DNA from: Ganoderma boninense
Lineage: Eukaryota; Basidiomycota; Agaricomycetes; Polyporales; Polyporaceae
Length of the DNA: 64,000 bases
NCBI GenBank assembly: GCA_002900995.3
Contig: CM035313.1
Span: forward strand, 1,984,001-2,048,000
Direction: 5' to 3'
The first letter of the stretch is position 1, and each line of letters begins with the position of its first letter. Below are positions 49,308-61,374 of the stretch, in pieces. The notes under the pieces were generated by a model. It was not told the DNA's origin, ran no database searches, and saw nothing but the letters and a program-made list of their open reading frames with translations. Both the position numbers and the translations under genes were made by a program.

Positions 49308-50469
49308 ATGCTCCGTTTACGCCCAGTTCTTCGCTCCACGTCTCTCTCCAGGCGCTATGCCACTGCATCCAACATCCATGCCCTGGTTTTCCTCGAACAC
49401 CGAGCGGGTGTCATTGACTCGGGCTCCCTTTCAGCCCTCACTGCGGCACAACAGCTTGGAGGGCAAGTCACTGGCTTGGTCATCGGCGCACCGGACCAGG
49501 TGAACGGCGTTGTGGAGAACGCCAAGAAGTAAGTACATCGTGTAGCCATCTGCCTTTGAGGAGCTGAGAAGTGCGCAGGCTCAAGGGACTAAACACTGTT
49601 ATTCACTCCGCGTCCGAACAGTATGCGCACTCCGTTCCCGAGACGGTTTCGCCCCTTCTAGAGAAGCTGCTCGGCGAGAGTAGTCCTTACACTCACGTTG
49701 TCTCAGCCCACTCATCCTCCGCCAAATCCATCCTTCCTCGCGTGGCGGCGAGGCTCGACCTCCCCGCGGTGTCTGACATCACATCCCTCGAGCACGACAG
49801 CTCTTCCAACGCGACTACGTTCACCCGCCCCATCTATGCAGGAAATGCCATCGCTACCGTCAAGGCGCCTTCGTCTCTCCGCCTCAAATTCTTCACCGTT
49901 CGCTCAACCGCGTTCAAGGCAGCGGCCCCCGACGAAGCCGCCCAGGCCGAAGCTCAGTCATTAGACCCCGTGGAAGCGGCGAGCGTACCCACCCAGCATG
50001 TGCGGACAGACCTCACCAAGTCGGATCGCCCTGACCTTGGCTCTGCAAGTCGTGTGGTGTCTGGTGGTCGTGCACTGAAGAATGCCGAGACGTTCAAGTC
50101 CACCCTGGAGCCCCTTGCAGATGCGCTTGGTGCCGCTATTGGCGCGTCCCGCGCTGCCGTAGATGCTGGTTACGCCGATAATTCGTTGCAGGTTGGCCAG
50201 ACCGGGAAGGTCGTCGCTCCTGAGCTGTATATGGCCGTCGGTATCTCAGGCGCCATCCAACACTTGGCGGGTATGAAGGATTCAAAACTAATCGTGGCGA
50301 TTAACAAGGTGAGTTTTCCTACTTTCCGCGCGTGATGGCTGGGCTACGACTGAGGGCGTACATGATGTATCAGGACCCAGAGGCCCCCATCTTCCAGGTC
50401 GCAGATGTCGGTTACGTCGCCGATCTCTACAACGCAGTCCCGGAGCTTGTTGAAAAACTCAAGCAGTAG
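49308..50469 (+). CDS. ETFA: Electron transfer flavoprotein subunit alpha, mitochondrial
   Basis: Exons 49308-49528, 49579-50308 and 50374-50469 give 348 residues. The start [18 protein letters not shown] is an Arg-rich presequence for the matrix. The N-terminal domain follows ([17 protein letters not shown]), and the C-terminal FAD-binding domain is clear: [55 protein letters not shown] and [20 protein letters not shown]. With ETF beta it carries electrons from fatty-acid and amino-acid dehydrogenases to ETF-ubiquinone oxidoreductase. It lies tail to tail with the FAD monooxygenase gene, only 42 nt between stop codons. Confidence 0.97.
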
Positions 50470-50511
50470 ACATCAGTCTAGACAATACAGCATTGCTATC
50501 TCCTTTGACAT

Positions 50512-52267
50512 CTACAAGGCTGCCTTCAATCTGTTTAGCATCTGGAACGCCCTGTCCCGCTCGGTTTGAGGTGTCGACCGCCATAGCCAGTCCCATTGGC
50601 ACCCAATCTTCGGGCCTAATGGTGTCAGGTCCTCCCCTAATGGACCATTGAATTCGTACATGTCTCCAGACTGTCGTGAACCGTTGAGAACATGGTTCGC
50701 CATCGGTAGTCGCACTCTTTCATATGCTGCCAATGCATCAGGAAGGCTTGTGATGGTGGTATTGGCATGACCCAATACTTCAGCCAGGATATATGCATCC
50801 TATGTCCATGAGAAGGCGTCAATATTGACAAAATTTCCAAAAATTATCGTACCTCGATCGCTTGACCAGCTCCTGCACCTTGATGAGGAGTCATAGCGTG
50901 CGCCTGTGCGCAAGTCGTTTGTCAAGGTGTGCACATTTCATGTTAATGAGCACGCACTGCATCTCCTACGAGAACTACGCGGTCTTTTGCATAGAACGGG
51001 AGGGGTTTCAGTTCATGGATGGCCCACTTCGTCGGTCGATCTATGCACTGAATATATAGACTCCTTACATCTATCTAAAGACTTTGCAGAGTTGCGTGGC
51101 TCACCTTGAGCATCTCTTGCACCTCGGACTCCCAGCCTCCATAGGACTCTTGCACTTCGGAGGGGCTGCAGTCGGTCACCCATGCTCCTTTGAACTCGGT
51201 GCCGTATAGGCGCGGTTCGGACACCATCGCGACAACATTCACGATTGACCCCGCCGAGATCGAGTAGCTGACGACGTGCTGCAAGAACTCACCGTCAGAC
51301 CAACGGCAGGATATGTGCACGCCGCGTGCTTGCCTTGTTCTTCCCGCAGTACTACAACAGTACACATTTTTCGGTGTCACTGTGAACACGTACGCCTGCT
51401 GCTCCCGAGAGGCGCACTCACCATCATGGGACTTCGTATTGTCCGATGCTCCGTTCCGTCTCCATTCCTGAGCCGTTCCACCGGAATCAGTCCACGGTAC
51501 GCAATCGTCCCGCTCCAGACGGGCTCGATGTGCGTCAGCAGCTGAGGGTCACCCCTGCGCTTATGAACGTGCTCTTCAAGCAGCTGCTTGCGCACGACGG
51601 ACTTGATGCCGTCGCATCCGACCAGCAGGTCACAGCTCGCAGAAGACCCGTCTTCGAACTGCAGGCGTATCTGCGGCATGTTCGAGCTGTAGGTGTACGA
51701 AGTCAGGCGTTTGCCGAAGTGGGCTATGCCTGCTGGGAGATGGTCGACGAGCACGTCGAGAAAGTGTGCCCGGTGGAAGCGGATACAGCCATCTGCCGGG
51801 ACACGTACGGTGAGAGCTGTATATGTTCACGGACAGGATGGCTTACAAGGGACTTTGAATAGGTAGAACCGCGATCCGACCTTGGGCTGGTCCGACTTCC
51901 GGTAGTCGAACCCTATGCCTGCAACCCCATTTCTCTCCTATATCACTATGGTAGGTAGGTAGAATTCAACGTGTGCGCACCGAGAGACCCGTCCGGAGGC
52001 GCGTGCGCAATGCAAGAGAACGCTTCCGCCATCCCGAGCAGCGATAGGATCTCCCATGTCCTGGCCCACATCATGACCCCCGCACCGATCTCCTTGAACT
52101 GGCCGGCTGCTTCGTACACATCCACTTGAATATCTGGGTACCTGGAGAGTGCCAACGCCAATGTAAGACCGCCAATTCCTCCCCCACTGCATGTCTAATA
52201 TAAGCGTTGGCTTTCGATAAGAAACATCCGCAACGTACCAGATTGCGACACGAAATTTCGTCGCCAT
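50512..52267 (-). CDS. FAD-dependent monooxygenase (salicylate hydroxylase-like)
   Basis: Nine exons (52267-52239, 52186-51981, 51918-51847, 51792-51422, 51351-51334, 51278-51105, 51047-50958, 50903-50853, 50799-50512) give 432 residues. The Rossmann motif RVAICGGGIGGLTLALAL binds FAD; the DG motif LLVGCDGIKSVVRK and the GD motif VVLVGDAAHAMTPHQGAGAG complete the group A flavin hydroxylase signature. Such enzymes use NAD(P)H and oxygen to hydroxylate aromatic or polyketide substrates. The substrate here is unknown. There is no membrane anchor at the C-terminus. Exon 5 is 18 nt (six residues, YCGKNK), and the intron after it has a GC donor (AAG|GCAAGC). No biosynthetic cluster genes lie beside it. 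Confidence 0.94.
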
Positions 52268-52594
52268 GCGCCGACGTGGACAGTCTAGTGCAGTGGGATT
52301 TGAGGACAAGTGCGAGAAGTCGCCCTCCCCCTCCCACCGAGATATCAGTTTATTGCCTCGTCAGACGTATTCCCAGCACCAGGGGACGACCCTTATTCGG
52401 CCCCTTCTGCTCTCAATGGCCATCGACAAATGCGGTCCGTATCATGACGCAGCTGGGATTGGGCCTGTTCAGACTTCCGCTCAACGTTCGCACCGTTCTT
52501 CATGGCTGGGAACGTAGATCCACAATCGATGAGAATACATCCGGTACTGATAGAACCTGTACACTGCTTGCACAACATTCACGTCCGCCCGAGG
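52268..52594. other. Short intergenic region
   Basis: This contains the promoter of the FAD monooxygenase and the 3' flank of RRP12, both on the minus strand. No gene is seen. Confidence 0.45.
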
Positions 52595-55500
52595 TTAGCG
52601 CTTGCCTGCAACGCCGATTCGGCCACTCCGGTTCTGCTTCTTCGCTGCCTGTGAGAGGGACATGTATGCATATGGGTCGACACCCCCCTTCTTGACATCT
52701 CCCCCAGCCTTCTGTGTGCAGGAGGCAGAACGTTCAGCGACTGATGCGCGGCTAGACGATAACAGGATTCGCAGACTGACCTTCGCCTTGAACTCGTGCC
52801 CAAACTTCGGCTCCGCTCTCCGCTTCGTCTTCTTGCTTGCTTTCTGCCCCTCTCCATCGGCCATCTCGACATCCCCATCCCCATCCTCGTTCTCACGCCG
52901 ACGTTTCTTGGTATCCTTGTTGAACTTGACTTTCCCGTTCGGTCCGCGCGTGAAGCCGTCAATGGAGGTGAGGTTTTCGCGATAGGCATTGCCCTCGACG
53001 TCCTCGTCTCCGTTGCCTCCGTCCGCACCTTTCCCCGCTTCGTCGTCTGACTCGTCGATCATCATCTTACCCGTATCGTCGTCCGTCTTGAAGTGTGCAG
53101 CGTCTTGGCCGGGCTTTTTCCGCTTGCCAGCGCTGGCGGCTACACATGGGAGGATTAGTGGCAGACACGCTGGCGGCACGTTGTATACGTACTAGTCACC
53201 CGCGACGCAGCTCCTGACAACAGATCCATAGGATCGTCGTCGTCCACCCGAAGCCTCGCACTAGCATCCTTGCCCTTGCGCTTCGTTGCGCCGGTGTTCT
53301 GCATGGGCCTGTCCTCGTCGTCGCTATCCTCTATCTCGCTCTCGCTGCCATAGAGCACGTCCTCGAACGCGTCGCCAGCCGTCGGCCGCGCCTTTGGAGC
53401 GTCATCTTCCTCGTCGGCTGCATTTGCCCGTTTGCGCTTCGCACGGTCCTTGCGCTTCTTGATGTTGAGCAGCACCTTGCGCGCGTCTTCCTCCTGGGCG
53501 AACGCGTACACGTCTTCCCAGCCAAAACGGCGGATCATGCGCTCGAATATGTGTCGAGCCTTGGCCTTGAAGTGGTTCTTATGGTCGTGTGACCACTTGA
53601 GGAGGGCGGGGACGAGGTCTTTGAGGTGCGGGCGCATGAGCTCCGCAGGCATGGTGTGAATAGCGAGTTTGATGAAGCCAAGGACTGACTTGACGATCTC
53701 GCGGTTGGCAGAGGTCAGGAAGACGAGAAGGGTCGTGAAGATCTCTGATTGCATGTTCGAAGAAAGATCGTCTGTAGAGGTGGTGTCAGCTAGCGATAAT
53801 GCCGCTCCTAGAATGCGAATGCGTACCCTTGAACTCGAAGACCAGACGAGAGACCGCGGTTACCGTCGCACTGATCATGTGCGCGGATGCACCAGCCAGT
53901 CCACCGCAGACCATCGTCAGATATTCTTCAATATTTCCAGTAGCTGCAGCACGGGCTTGGCATAAACAGTGATAGGTTGAATGGGGGAAACGACGTACCA
54001 TCGCCAGCACCATCCTCATCCATATCCTTGAGCATTTGGCGCTTAACAACACCTCCAGCAGCCATTTTCCTGCCCATGGCAACAATAAGGTCGAACGCAG
54101 CGTTGCGCGCCTTCTCGGATGGCTCCTTGGTGCCCAAAACCGCTTCGGGAATGATCGAAGGTATCAGGTGGAGCGCATCCTGCGGAATAACATGTATGAG
54201 TGCCACGAGGAGCTGGATACGATCCTTCTTCGCTGCAGCCGCGAGTCCATCAACAAGACCCTCGAGATTCTGAAGCACAGCAGCAGCGTCAGGTTGCACC
54301 TTGCCGCTCTCAACGAGGCGTGCAAGGGTCTTGTAGCCTCGTTTTTGGACACCGTTGTCCTTGTTCTCGAGTACGTCGCTGGCTAGATACATGTTGAACA
54401 GCGCAGTCGCATCCTCCGCAGACAGATACGGAAGCACAAGCAACAGCAGATCTTGGGTCATGACAGTCATGGTGTCGGATGCGGGGCCTTTTGATGCGGC
54501 TGATGCTTGAGCATTCGTGAGGCTTTGCTTGAAAAGTGCGACAAGCTTCTGGAATGCTTGTGCAACCTCCTGAAAGGATGTCAAATCTCACGAAAACGGG
54601 AGTGAGAACGAGGACGGACCTTAGCATCGGCGATGGCGATCCACGAACTGATCACTTCGCCAACAATGTGTTGGTTGTCGCGACCTACGCTACCAAAGAC
54701 ATTGAACAAGACGGCGAGCCAACTTTCCGCTTGAGAGCGGAGAAAGTCGATATTCGCCCTTGCTTCAACCGTGGAGATGGTATCCACGCGGACGCTCTCT
54801 GGAAGCTTCGCGATTTTGTCCAGGTCCTCGCTCGCCAGGGTGACGTTCGAGTCGACCATGATCCTGAGCGCGCGAAGCACGGCAGGACGTAGCTCTGGCT
54901 GATTGTAGAGCAGTTGTGACAACAACTGAGAGAACTGCATTGTGAGAGACTACAGAGGGCATGAGTGACTGGCGAAGGAAAGAGACAGAGAAAGCTACCT
55001 GCTTGAGGTCAGGAGTACCCCAGCAGTATCCGGGAAGGCCGACCCAGATCTGCTCGATGAGCACACTCCAGACCTTGGCTTCCGACGGCCGGCCTTCTGT
55101 TTCGGCGGTAGATTGAAGATCAAACATCCGCTCCGTCAATGGGACGAAGTACGCAAGGAAATGACCAAGAGGAGAGGGATGGGGCTGCGCGAGCAACGGC
55201 AAGAGAAATGCGCGAGGTTCTAAACCGGCTTGTCTGTACAACACTCAGCACAACCGTATAGTCGTAGAAACTAGCGCATACCTATCAACGGCCTCCAAAT
55301 TCAAAGGCAATGCACGCAACAGGACTGCTGGCCCTAGGATACGCATGGCAGTACCAAGGGTTGCGTCCGCAATTTCCTTCTGTTCGAAAGTCTTTTGAAC
55401 TCTAAGGTCTGCGATTTTCACAATGAGGGGCAACAGGAGCTGCTCGGCGGCGGTGGTGTTCTTTCTTGACCCATTACGAGAACGCAGGTTCACGATTAGT

Positions 55501-56799
55501 GACGACACGATGACAAGGAGTTCTGGCATTGCACGAGCATATGCGAGCGAATCAAATGCCTTCGAGGTCTGAGCAATGATTCTGCCAAGGGTAGACTTGG
55601 GGTCATCCGATTCCTTCTCCTTAACTGCAGCTTTGATTAAGGACGTTGTGAAGCACTGTCCGAGGGTATTGAGAACCTCTGTGGCTGCTTTCCTGGTCGT
55701 GGTGTCGGAAGAGTCAAGCAAATTCCAGATGGCCTTCCAAACTTTGCCCAGCTCGGCGGCGCACTCATCGGGGTTACCATGATGGTAAGCGATCATGGTG
55801 CTCCCGAGAACGGTCGCCCACGCAGCGGTAAGCGCAGAGTCACTTCGGAGGGGTGGGGATGACAAGATGACCTTGAGAAGTTCCGATATATGCGAGTGAA
55901 GATTGACGGTAGGATTCTCGACGGAGAGTGCAAGGAGGTCGGACAAGATGGAATAGGCCGATTGGGAGATATACGGGTTTCCTAAACGCGGTAGGAGAAG
56001 GAGGGAAGACGTGATGGATGATAGCGACTGCTCGGATTAGGACTGAGCAACTGCAAGAAACTCGAAGAGAATTACTTACTTCGGACGGGAGGGTAGGGAG
56101 GATGGGACGAAGGAAGGCAAGCAGGTGAATGGCGGCCTCGGAGCCTTCGGTCTCAGCCTTCTTGCCTTTAAATTTGGGGAGACCGCCTGAGCTAACTTCC
56201 GACAGAGCAACCTTGACCCACTCCGCGACCTTTTCAGCGAATGGGTGCTTGATGGTAGGAGGCGGAGGGGCTGAGAGGACGTCTTTCACAACCTCGGCTG
56301 CCTTCTTCCTCACCTTTGGACGTGGATCGATTGCTAGTTGCAGGATGGTCATGAAGGCTTGGCGGAGGCCCTGCGTGTCCAGCTGAGAACGGTCGAGAGC
56401 CAGGATAACAGTGCCATATAGCGCAAGTTGAGAGCGGAGGGGAGGTGCATGTGGAGATAGAGCAGGGAATAGCGGAGAGGTCAAGGTGATAATTGTGGAG
56501 AGGTTTGAGCGGATCACGGGATGAGGGACATGGGGAGCAACGACGGCAAGGAGGTAGAGTACGGCGGGAAGGACGTCGCCGTCACCAAGGGCAGGCCCCG
56601 ACGCTCGGGAGGACTGGAGAGCGGCATCGAGAGTAGTGAGAAGAGCGGCGAAATATGCAGTCGCAGAGGGCGCGGTGTTTTGTTCGCGGAAGGTAGCTTC
56701 GATCGCACGGAGGAGAGTCGCGGGAGCCTTTTGATGGGCGAGGGAGGAGGATGTATGCGGGCGGACTTTCGAGAGTGCAGCCTCAATGTTATCGGCCAT
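52595..56799 (-). CDS. RRP12: Ribosome biogenesis protein RRP12
   Basis: Nine exons join from 56799 (first exon to 56080, second 56030-55282) to a TAA at 52595. The protein is a long array of HEAT-like helices, for example PAVLYLLAVVAPHVPHPVI, ALTAAWATVLGSTMIAYHHG and EIVKSVLGFIKLAIHTMP, followed by KSVLGF..ELMRPHLKDLVPALLKWS and RIFERMIRRFG-type (HIFERMIRRFGWEDV), which mark RRP12. The C-terminal third is highly charged with nuclear signals (KKRKDRAKRKRAN, KASKKTKRRAEPKFG) and ends AAKKQNRSGRIGVAGKR. RRP12 is a karyopherin-like factor for maturation and export of both ribosomal subunits. The second exon follows a weak acceptor (CCGAG) needed to keep SLSSITSSLLLLPRLGNPYI in frame. The start is the first ATG in frame; a short extra upstream exon cannot be excluded. 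Confidence 0.93.
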
Positions 56800-57159
56800 G
56801 TCGTCCACAGGGTCCGAGGAGGGTGGGATGGATTGGGGTCACTGCGGCCCACAACGAGCAGAGCCTGTGGGTCGATCTCGGCTTCCTCAAAAAACTTGAT
56901 CTCGCGCACGTGAGGAAAACGCGTCGGGGGAAATGGGCGCCTATGACAGTGCCACCGCGAGACGCCCTCTGCTTCTACTCTTGGCGATTGCCAAATGGCT
57001 GCCACCTGCGCGTAGCAGGCGATCCACCCGCCAGCACTCGCTGCGCACTTCTCTTTGCCTAAGCTTCCACCTGTACTCTGGGATCAGTAACGAATCTTTG
57101 CTTCTTGCTCCATTCAAGACCGCCGAGTCATCCCAGTCCCAGCCTCCCGCGTGCGTGCA
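56800..57159. promoter_or_regulatory. Divergent promoter region RRP12 / SCT1
   Basis: 360 bases separate the two start codons. Open frames pass through it on both strands, but they carry no motif. No TATA box is evident. Confidence 0.45.
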
Positions 57160-59202
57160 ATGGCGCAACTGGCAGGGACCCCGACCCCGTGGTCGTACAT
57201 CTTCGTCCGGTAGGGCATTGGTCATTCGAAACGAATCATCGCTCATAATTTTCCATAGGTGGCTATTCAAGTTTGTACTCAAGATATTTTATGGCACCAT
57301 TGTAGTGGAGAATGAGGATCATATACCCCCGAGAGGTGTGCCTTGGTGAGGCTCACTGCAAGTGGCAATGTCTGGGTCGACTGTCTGACTGGACGACAGT
57401 GTAGTATGTGCAAACCATAGCAACTCTCTTACAGATGCACTGTGAGTTTTCAGCTGATTTTCAGTCCGCGTCCCCCTGTAACAAGTCACCTCTAGGCTCT
57501 TGGTTACATCCATTCCATCGAGGGTCCGCCCATTTGCCATTCTCAGTAGTACCACCAATGCTAACTTAGCGCTACTCGCAGAAACGCAACCTACTTAGGC
57601 TGACCGCGAAGTCAACCCAGTTTGGAAAGAAGACTTTCACAAGTTGGTTGATTGAATCTGCTGGTACTGTACCCATTAAGCGGCGCAAAGACTTTGGAGA
57701 CAGAGAAGTGGACAACGCGGAGGTAATGCAGCATCTCATGGAGGTACGCACTTCGAGTATTATAATGCGCGCTATTGTCAATATGGCATCAACTAGGCAT
57801 TGGAGCTCGGGGATGCCGTATGCCTCTTCCCTGAAGGGATGAGTCGGTATCATCCGACAATCGCACCACTCAAGACGGGGGGTACGACTCATTGCCTAGT
57901 TGCTTTCCAACGACCCAGCTAACAGGGCACCTAGTTGCGAGAATGGTCTCGGACGTCCTCTCCCGGAACCGACATAATCCGGACTTCGAAATCGACGTCC
58001 TCACATGTTCGGTCACTTACATGCATCGACAACATTTTCGTTCAGATGTGCTGGTGACATTCCACCCGCCCATGAAGTTCACGCCCAAGGTACCACCATT
58101 CACAATGTGACCGATGATATGCTCCAACTCTTCCCTTCACAGACCAACCCAGAACTGCTAACGCCCATCGACTACAATGAGATCCGTTCCCTAACAGCCA
58201 CAATGCACCAGCAAATTAGTTCAGGGACTCTCGATGCCCCGTCCTGGAGGCTCATCCGGAATGCAAAACTGGCTGGCAGGATATACGCTCCGCTCGGTAC
58301 GACTATGACACTGGGAGACTACGTCCGTGTTGTCAGGACATTCCTTGAGGCATTCAAGCTGGCCGAAGCACCGCGGACGGACCCTTCGAGTGATGGAGAC
58401 GCTCCACCTCCCGCACAGGTCGCGCAGGAGGATATGAAGATTGTGCAACTTGGACGTGATCTGAAGGTTCGCCCCACTCTCCTACAAGTTGCGTCTAGGA
58501 TGTGGCTGACACACCTTGAAGGAGTACCAGGACCTGCTCTCCAGTTGGGGTATCAAGGACGACCGCGTCCGGCGGCCCCTCCCCCGGCCGATTATCATCT
58601 ACCGGGTCGTGCTGCGAGCCATCTGGTCGCTCGTCCTGCTCACAGTGTCCCTTCCTGGGCTGCTCCTCTGGCTGCCCATCTTCTTGACGACGTTCATCGC
58701 CGTGCACCAGTTCAAGCGCACCGGGCCCGTGTGGGACACGTACGACGAGATCGCACAGTACAAGCTCACGTACGGCCTCGCGTCCGGGCTCGCTATCTGG
58801 CTGCTTGCCATGCTCGTCACGCTCCCTGTTGCTCCGCTCACTGCCGTGCTCGTGCCCGCGGTCATGTGGCTCAGCCTGCGGTGGATGGAGGACGCCGTTG
58901 CGGCATTCCGCGCACTTGCCGCGCTGACGCGTCTACTCCTCATCGGGAAGCCGGCGCTGCAGGCAATGCGCGAGCGACGCGAGGGTCTCCATGATCGCGT
59001 CATGGAGCTTGCGGTGGGTACGCTCGGGCTCCCTGCAGAACCAGAAACGTACTTTGCGGAGAGCGGCGGGCGGGAGAAGGGTCGCGTCAGGGGCAGATGG
59101 GCGAGCAAGGCGAAATACTTCTCCGTGCGGCGGCGAAGAAAGCGCGACTGGAACGAAACACTCAGGCTCTACGATCAAGTAGACTACCCAGAGGACTACT
59201 AG
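57160..59202 (+). CDS. SCT1: Glycerol-3-phosphate / DHAP O-acyltransferase (SCT1/GPT2)
   Basis: Nine exons (57160-57209, 57259-57345, 57400-57441, 57496-57523, 57582-57743, 57797-57881, 57935-58089, 58143-58466, 58522-59202) give 537 residues. It starts MAQLAGTPTPWSYIFVRWLF, then KIFYGTIVVEN. The catalytic motif is CANHSNSLTDALL (His and Asp six apart, as in yeast Sct1), with substrate motifs AGTVPIKRRKDFGD and DAVCLFPEGMSRYHP. Two hydrophobic blocks near residues 360-450 (VLRAIWSLVLLTVSLPGLLL, AIWLLAMLVTLPVAPLTAVL) anchor it in the ER membrane. It makes lysophosphatidic acid in the first step of glycerolipid synthesis. Yeast homologues are longer at the C-terminus (about 740-760 residues), where they carry phosphorylation sites that this version lacks. 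Confidence 0.96.
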
Positions 59203-59432
59203 GTCGCTCGGAGTATGGCTGCACAGCAAAACGCGAAGTATATACCATGGGTCGAAAGGGATCTATGGAACGGGTTGCGACAGCATTTACAAATGATATC
59301 AGGAGAGGAGTGCATGGGTAAAGTACACCTTGTGGCTAAAGACGGATGAAGATATTTTGGGGTCCGAACGCAAGCTCACAGGAAAATATGCTCTAGAAGG
59401 GTTGCGGTTTGGGAGAGGACGATAGGTCGTTC

Positions 59433-60334
59433 TCAACCGGAGATGGGTCGATATGCCCTGTTCCCCGCGGCCCAAGGGTGACCCGCTCTCGCGGCAGTTC
59501 CGGTAATTATGATGCCAATGGCGACGAAGAGGCCGAGGACCCAGGAGACGATGTTCAGGACGTATGCGAACCCTGACCATTGGACATGAATGATCCCTCA
59601 CAACGTATGGACTACGACAGACGTACCTGGGCGAGCACGCTCGAATGTGGGGAACATGTTGCGACGGTACAATTCCGTAACGACACCGAAGGCAACGATT
59701 TGAGAGAGGACTGCGCGGAGGCGTCAAATGTCATGCGAGCAAGGCATGGCACTGAACGACGACTCACCATGGAACACGACTAAGACCGACGCAGTCTTCC
59801 AGATGCGCCTCCTCCGCGAGTGTGTGGTAACGCCGAAGAGGATGGCGAGGCAGGCGACGACTGCAAACCCGATCCCGAGCTCGCCGAAGTAGCGCGAAGT
59901 GCTCCAGATCATGCAGAAGGTCTTGTTCTCCTTCTCGCAACCGTCCTGGACGCGCATGGGGAATGGACGGCACTCGTAGTTGGTGTAGGTGATCGTGCCA
60001 CCGTTCGGGCCGGGGATTTCGAGGACACGGAGCTCACATCGGGTGGATAGACCATAGGTAACGATGTCGTCCTTGTGGATGATGTCCGAGATCCTCGCAA
60101 CAAGCCTGGAGGTGGCGAGGGTGAGCACAGACACTAAGAGCTGGAGGTAGGGCGGGAGACGAAGACAGACCAGTCGGAACGCTGGACGGAGAGGATGTTC
60201 TGGAGGGGAAATGGTTTGAGTTACTGTTCGTTAGGCGTTGCGAGGTCCGGCATGGGGGCGACGGCGGGAGGACGTACAAGGATCATCGTCCCAAGGACGG
60301 CAAAGAAGGCGACGAAGTAGGATGTCTTCCTCAT
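59433..60334 (-). CDS. Small four-helix membrane protein, function unknown
   Basis: Exons 60334-60278, 60199-60171, 60105-59768, 59710-59627 and 59572-59433 give 215 residues. Four membrane segments are clear: SYFVAFFAVLGTMILNILSV, LGIGFAVVACLAILFGV, ASVLVVFHGVLSQIVAFGVV and YVLNIVSWVLGLFVAIGIII. The loop after the first helix is long (about 95 residues) and contains four cysteines (in TRCELRV, YECRPF, DGCEKE and FCMIW), so it should be exposed and disulfide-bonded. That topology recalls claudin or SUR7-like proteins of the fungal cell cortex, but the resemblance is one of layout only. A small cytoplasmic basic patch (SRRRRIWK) follows helix 2. Confidence 0.85.
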
Positions 60335-60599
60335 GACGGCAAGGGGGCCTCTAGATGGGGGAGAGAGGTGAGGGAGAGGGCGAGGTGATAAAGCATCCGC
60401 AGAGGCTGAAGGACGGCGGTCTGGATCCCAGCCGGTCCCAGTCGCGCTCGACGAGAAGCAGTCTCCAGAGCCGCGAGGAGCCGCGCCGCGGCTGCCGCCT
60501 TCTCCAAGCCTCTCCAACCTATCATGAAGTGACGTACCTACCGCCCGATCTTCCCGCCATGACCACGGATATATAAGTCATTGACTTCTGACTCCAATG
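60335..60599. other. Promoter region of the membrane protein gene
   Basis: GC-rich sequence lies upstream of the four-helix protein gene. A GGATATATAAGTC element near 60567-60580 lies about 25 nt before the tRNA and faces either way. No gene is seen. Confidence 0.4.
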
Positions 60600-60681
60600 G
60601 TCCTTGTCGATTAGTGGTAAGATCATCACATTGTGGAATCGCAAGACTGTGAAGACGGAGGCTCGAATCCTCCCTGGGACA
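60600..60681 (+). tRNA. tRNA-His (anticodon GTG) with a short intron
   Basis: The cloverleaf folds as follows: acceptor GTCCTTG with CTGGGAC (one T-T mismatch, one G-T), D arm GATT/GATC around AGTGGTAA, anticodon stem TCACA/TGTGA, T arm GGAGG/CCTCC around CTCGAAT, and discriminator A. The anticodon GTG is at 60633-60635. An intron of about 10 nt (60637-60646) sits at the standard 37/38 position. The A box TCGATTAGTGG and B box GGCTCGAATCC are good apart from C in place of T54. The mismatch and C54 leave some chance that it is a decayed copy. Confidence 0.7.
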
Positions 60682-60685
60682 TGCA

Positions 60686-60689
60686 TTTT
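60686..60689 (+). terminator. RNA polymerase III terminator of the tRNA gene
   Basis: A run of four T residues begins 5 nt after the tRNA 3' end, as expected for polymerase III termination. Confidence 0.6.
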
Positions 60690-61374
60690 GCTCAATCCAC
60701 GCATGAGCTGGTAAATCATCAGATGCTCTTGTTCTGTGCAATCGAGACTCCCTGAGAGAAAATATTAACGCGACGTGGGACCAGTTATAGCACTTTACTC
60801 TCTACAACAGAGTTTTGAAGACCTCATCTGCTGCAGCGAAACTGCCATGGGCAGGGGAATGTACTACGATGCTGTGGTTACGGTCAATGGATTAATTTGA
60901 AAACCGTCTCAAATCCTCGTAAGTAGGTTATAGGAGCCCGCTACGAGATTACGTGAGTTTGAGCATTTCTACAACCTAGCCATACGTTAAGTATGTCAAA
61001 CTCGAACTCGAACTCCTTTGATGGAACCTCTGACTTGTAGTAGATAGTAGTGCATCGATGAACTTGCAGCTTTCAGGTGATTCGCTCAGCTGACCGGAAG
61101 GCCGGGATGGATCACACATTTTTAAGACGAGTAATTGGCGACAGTATTGACAGCATAACTTACTTCGATGTCGTTGCTGTGAAGTAGGAACCTGGAGGGT
61201 GCAAACAACGAGCATCGAAAGAGGCTGTGAGTGCAAAACTTGGTCAATCCGGTGAGAAGGATGAAGGTGATGATTTCGGCATATATACATGTCGTGCATC
61301 ATCCGGAGAACGACGACTGCACTCGGCTAGTAAGTAGATTTTGAGTAATAGATCTTGATGGCCATCTCACATGC
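60690..61374. other. Intergenic region
   Basis: AT-richer sequence with short open frames only. A small repeat of tcgaac units lies near 61000. No gene recognised. Confidence 0.5.

Noticed and set aside
56514..57005. 163-codon minus-strand frame upstream of RRP12
   Set aside because: It overlaps the RRP12 first exon in another frame and lacks any motif; the FFEEAEIDPQALLVVG stretch is interesting but has no supporting splice to RRP12.
57151..57245. tRNA A-box-like TGGCGCAACTGG
   Set aside because: No T arm or acceptor stem follows; the sequence is the first exon of SCT1 (MAQLAGTPTPW).
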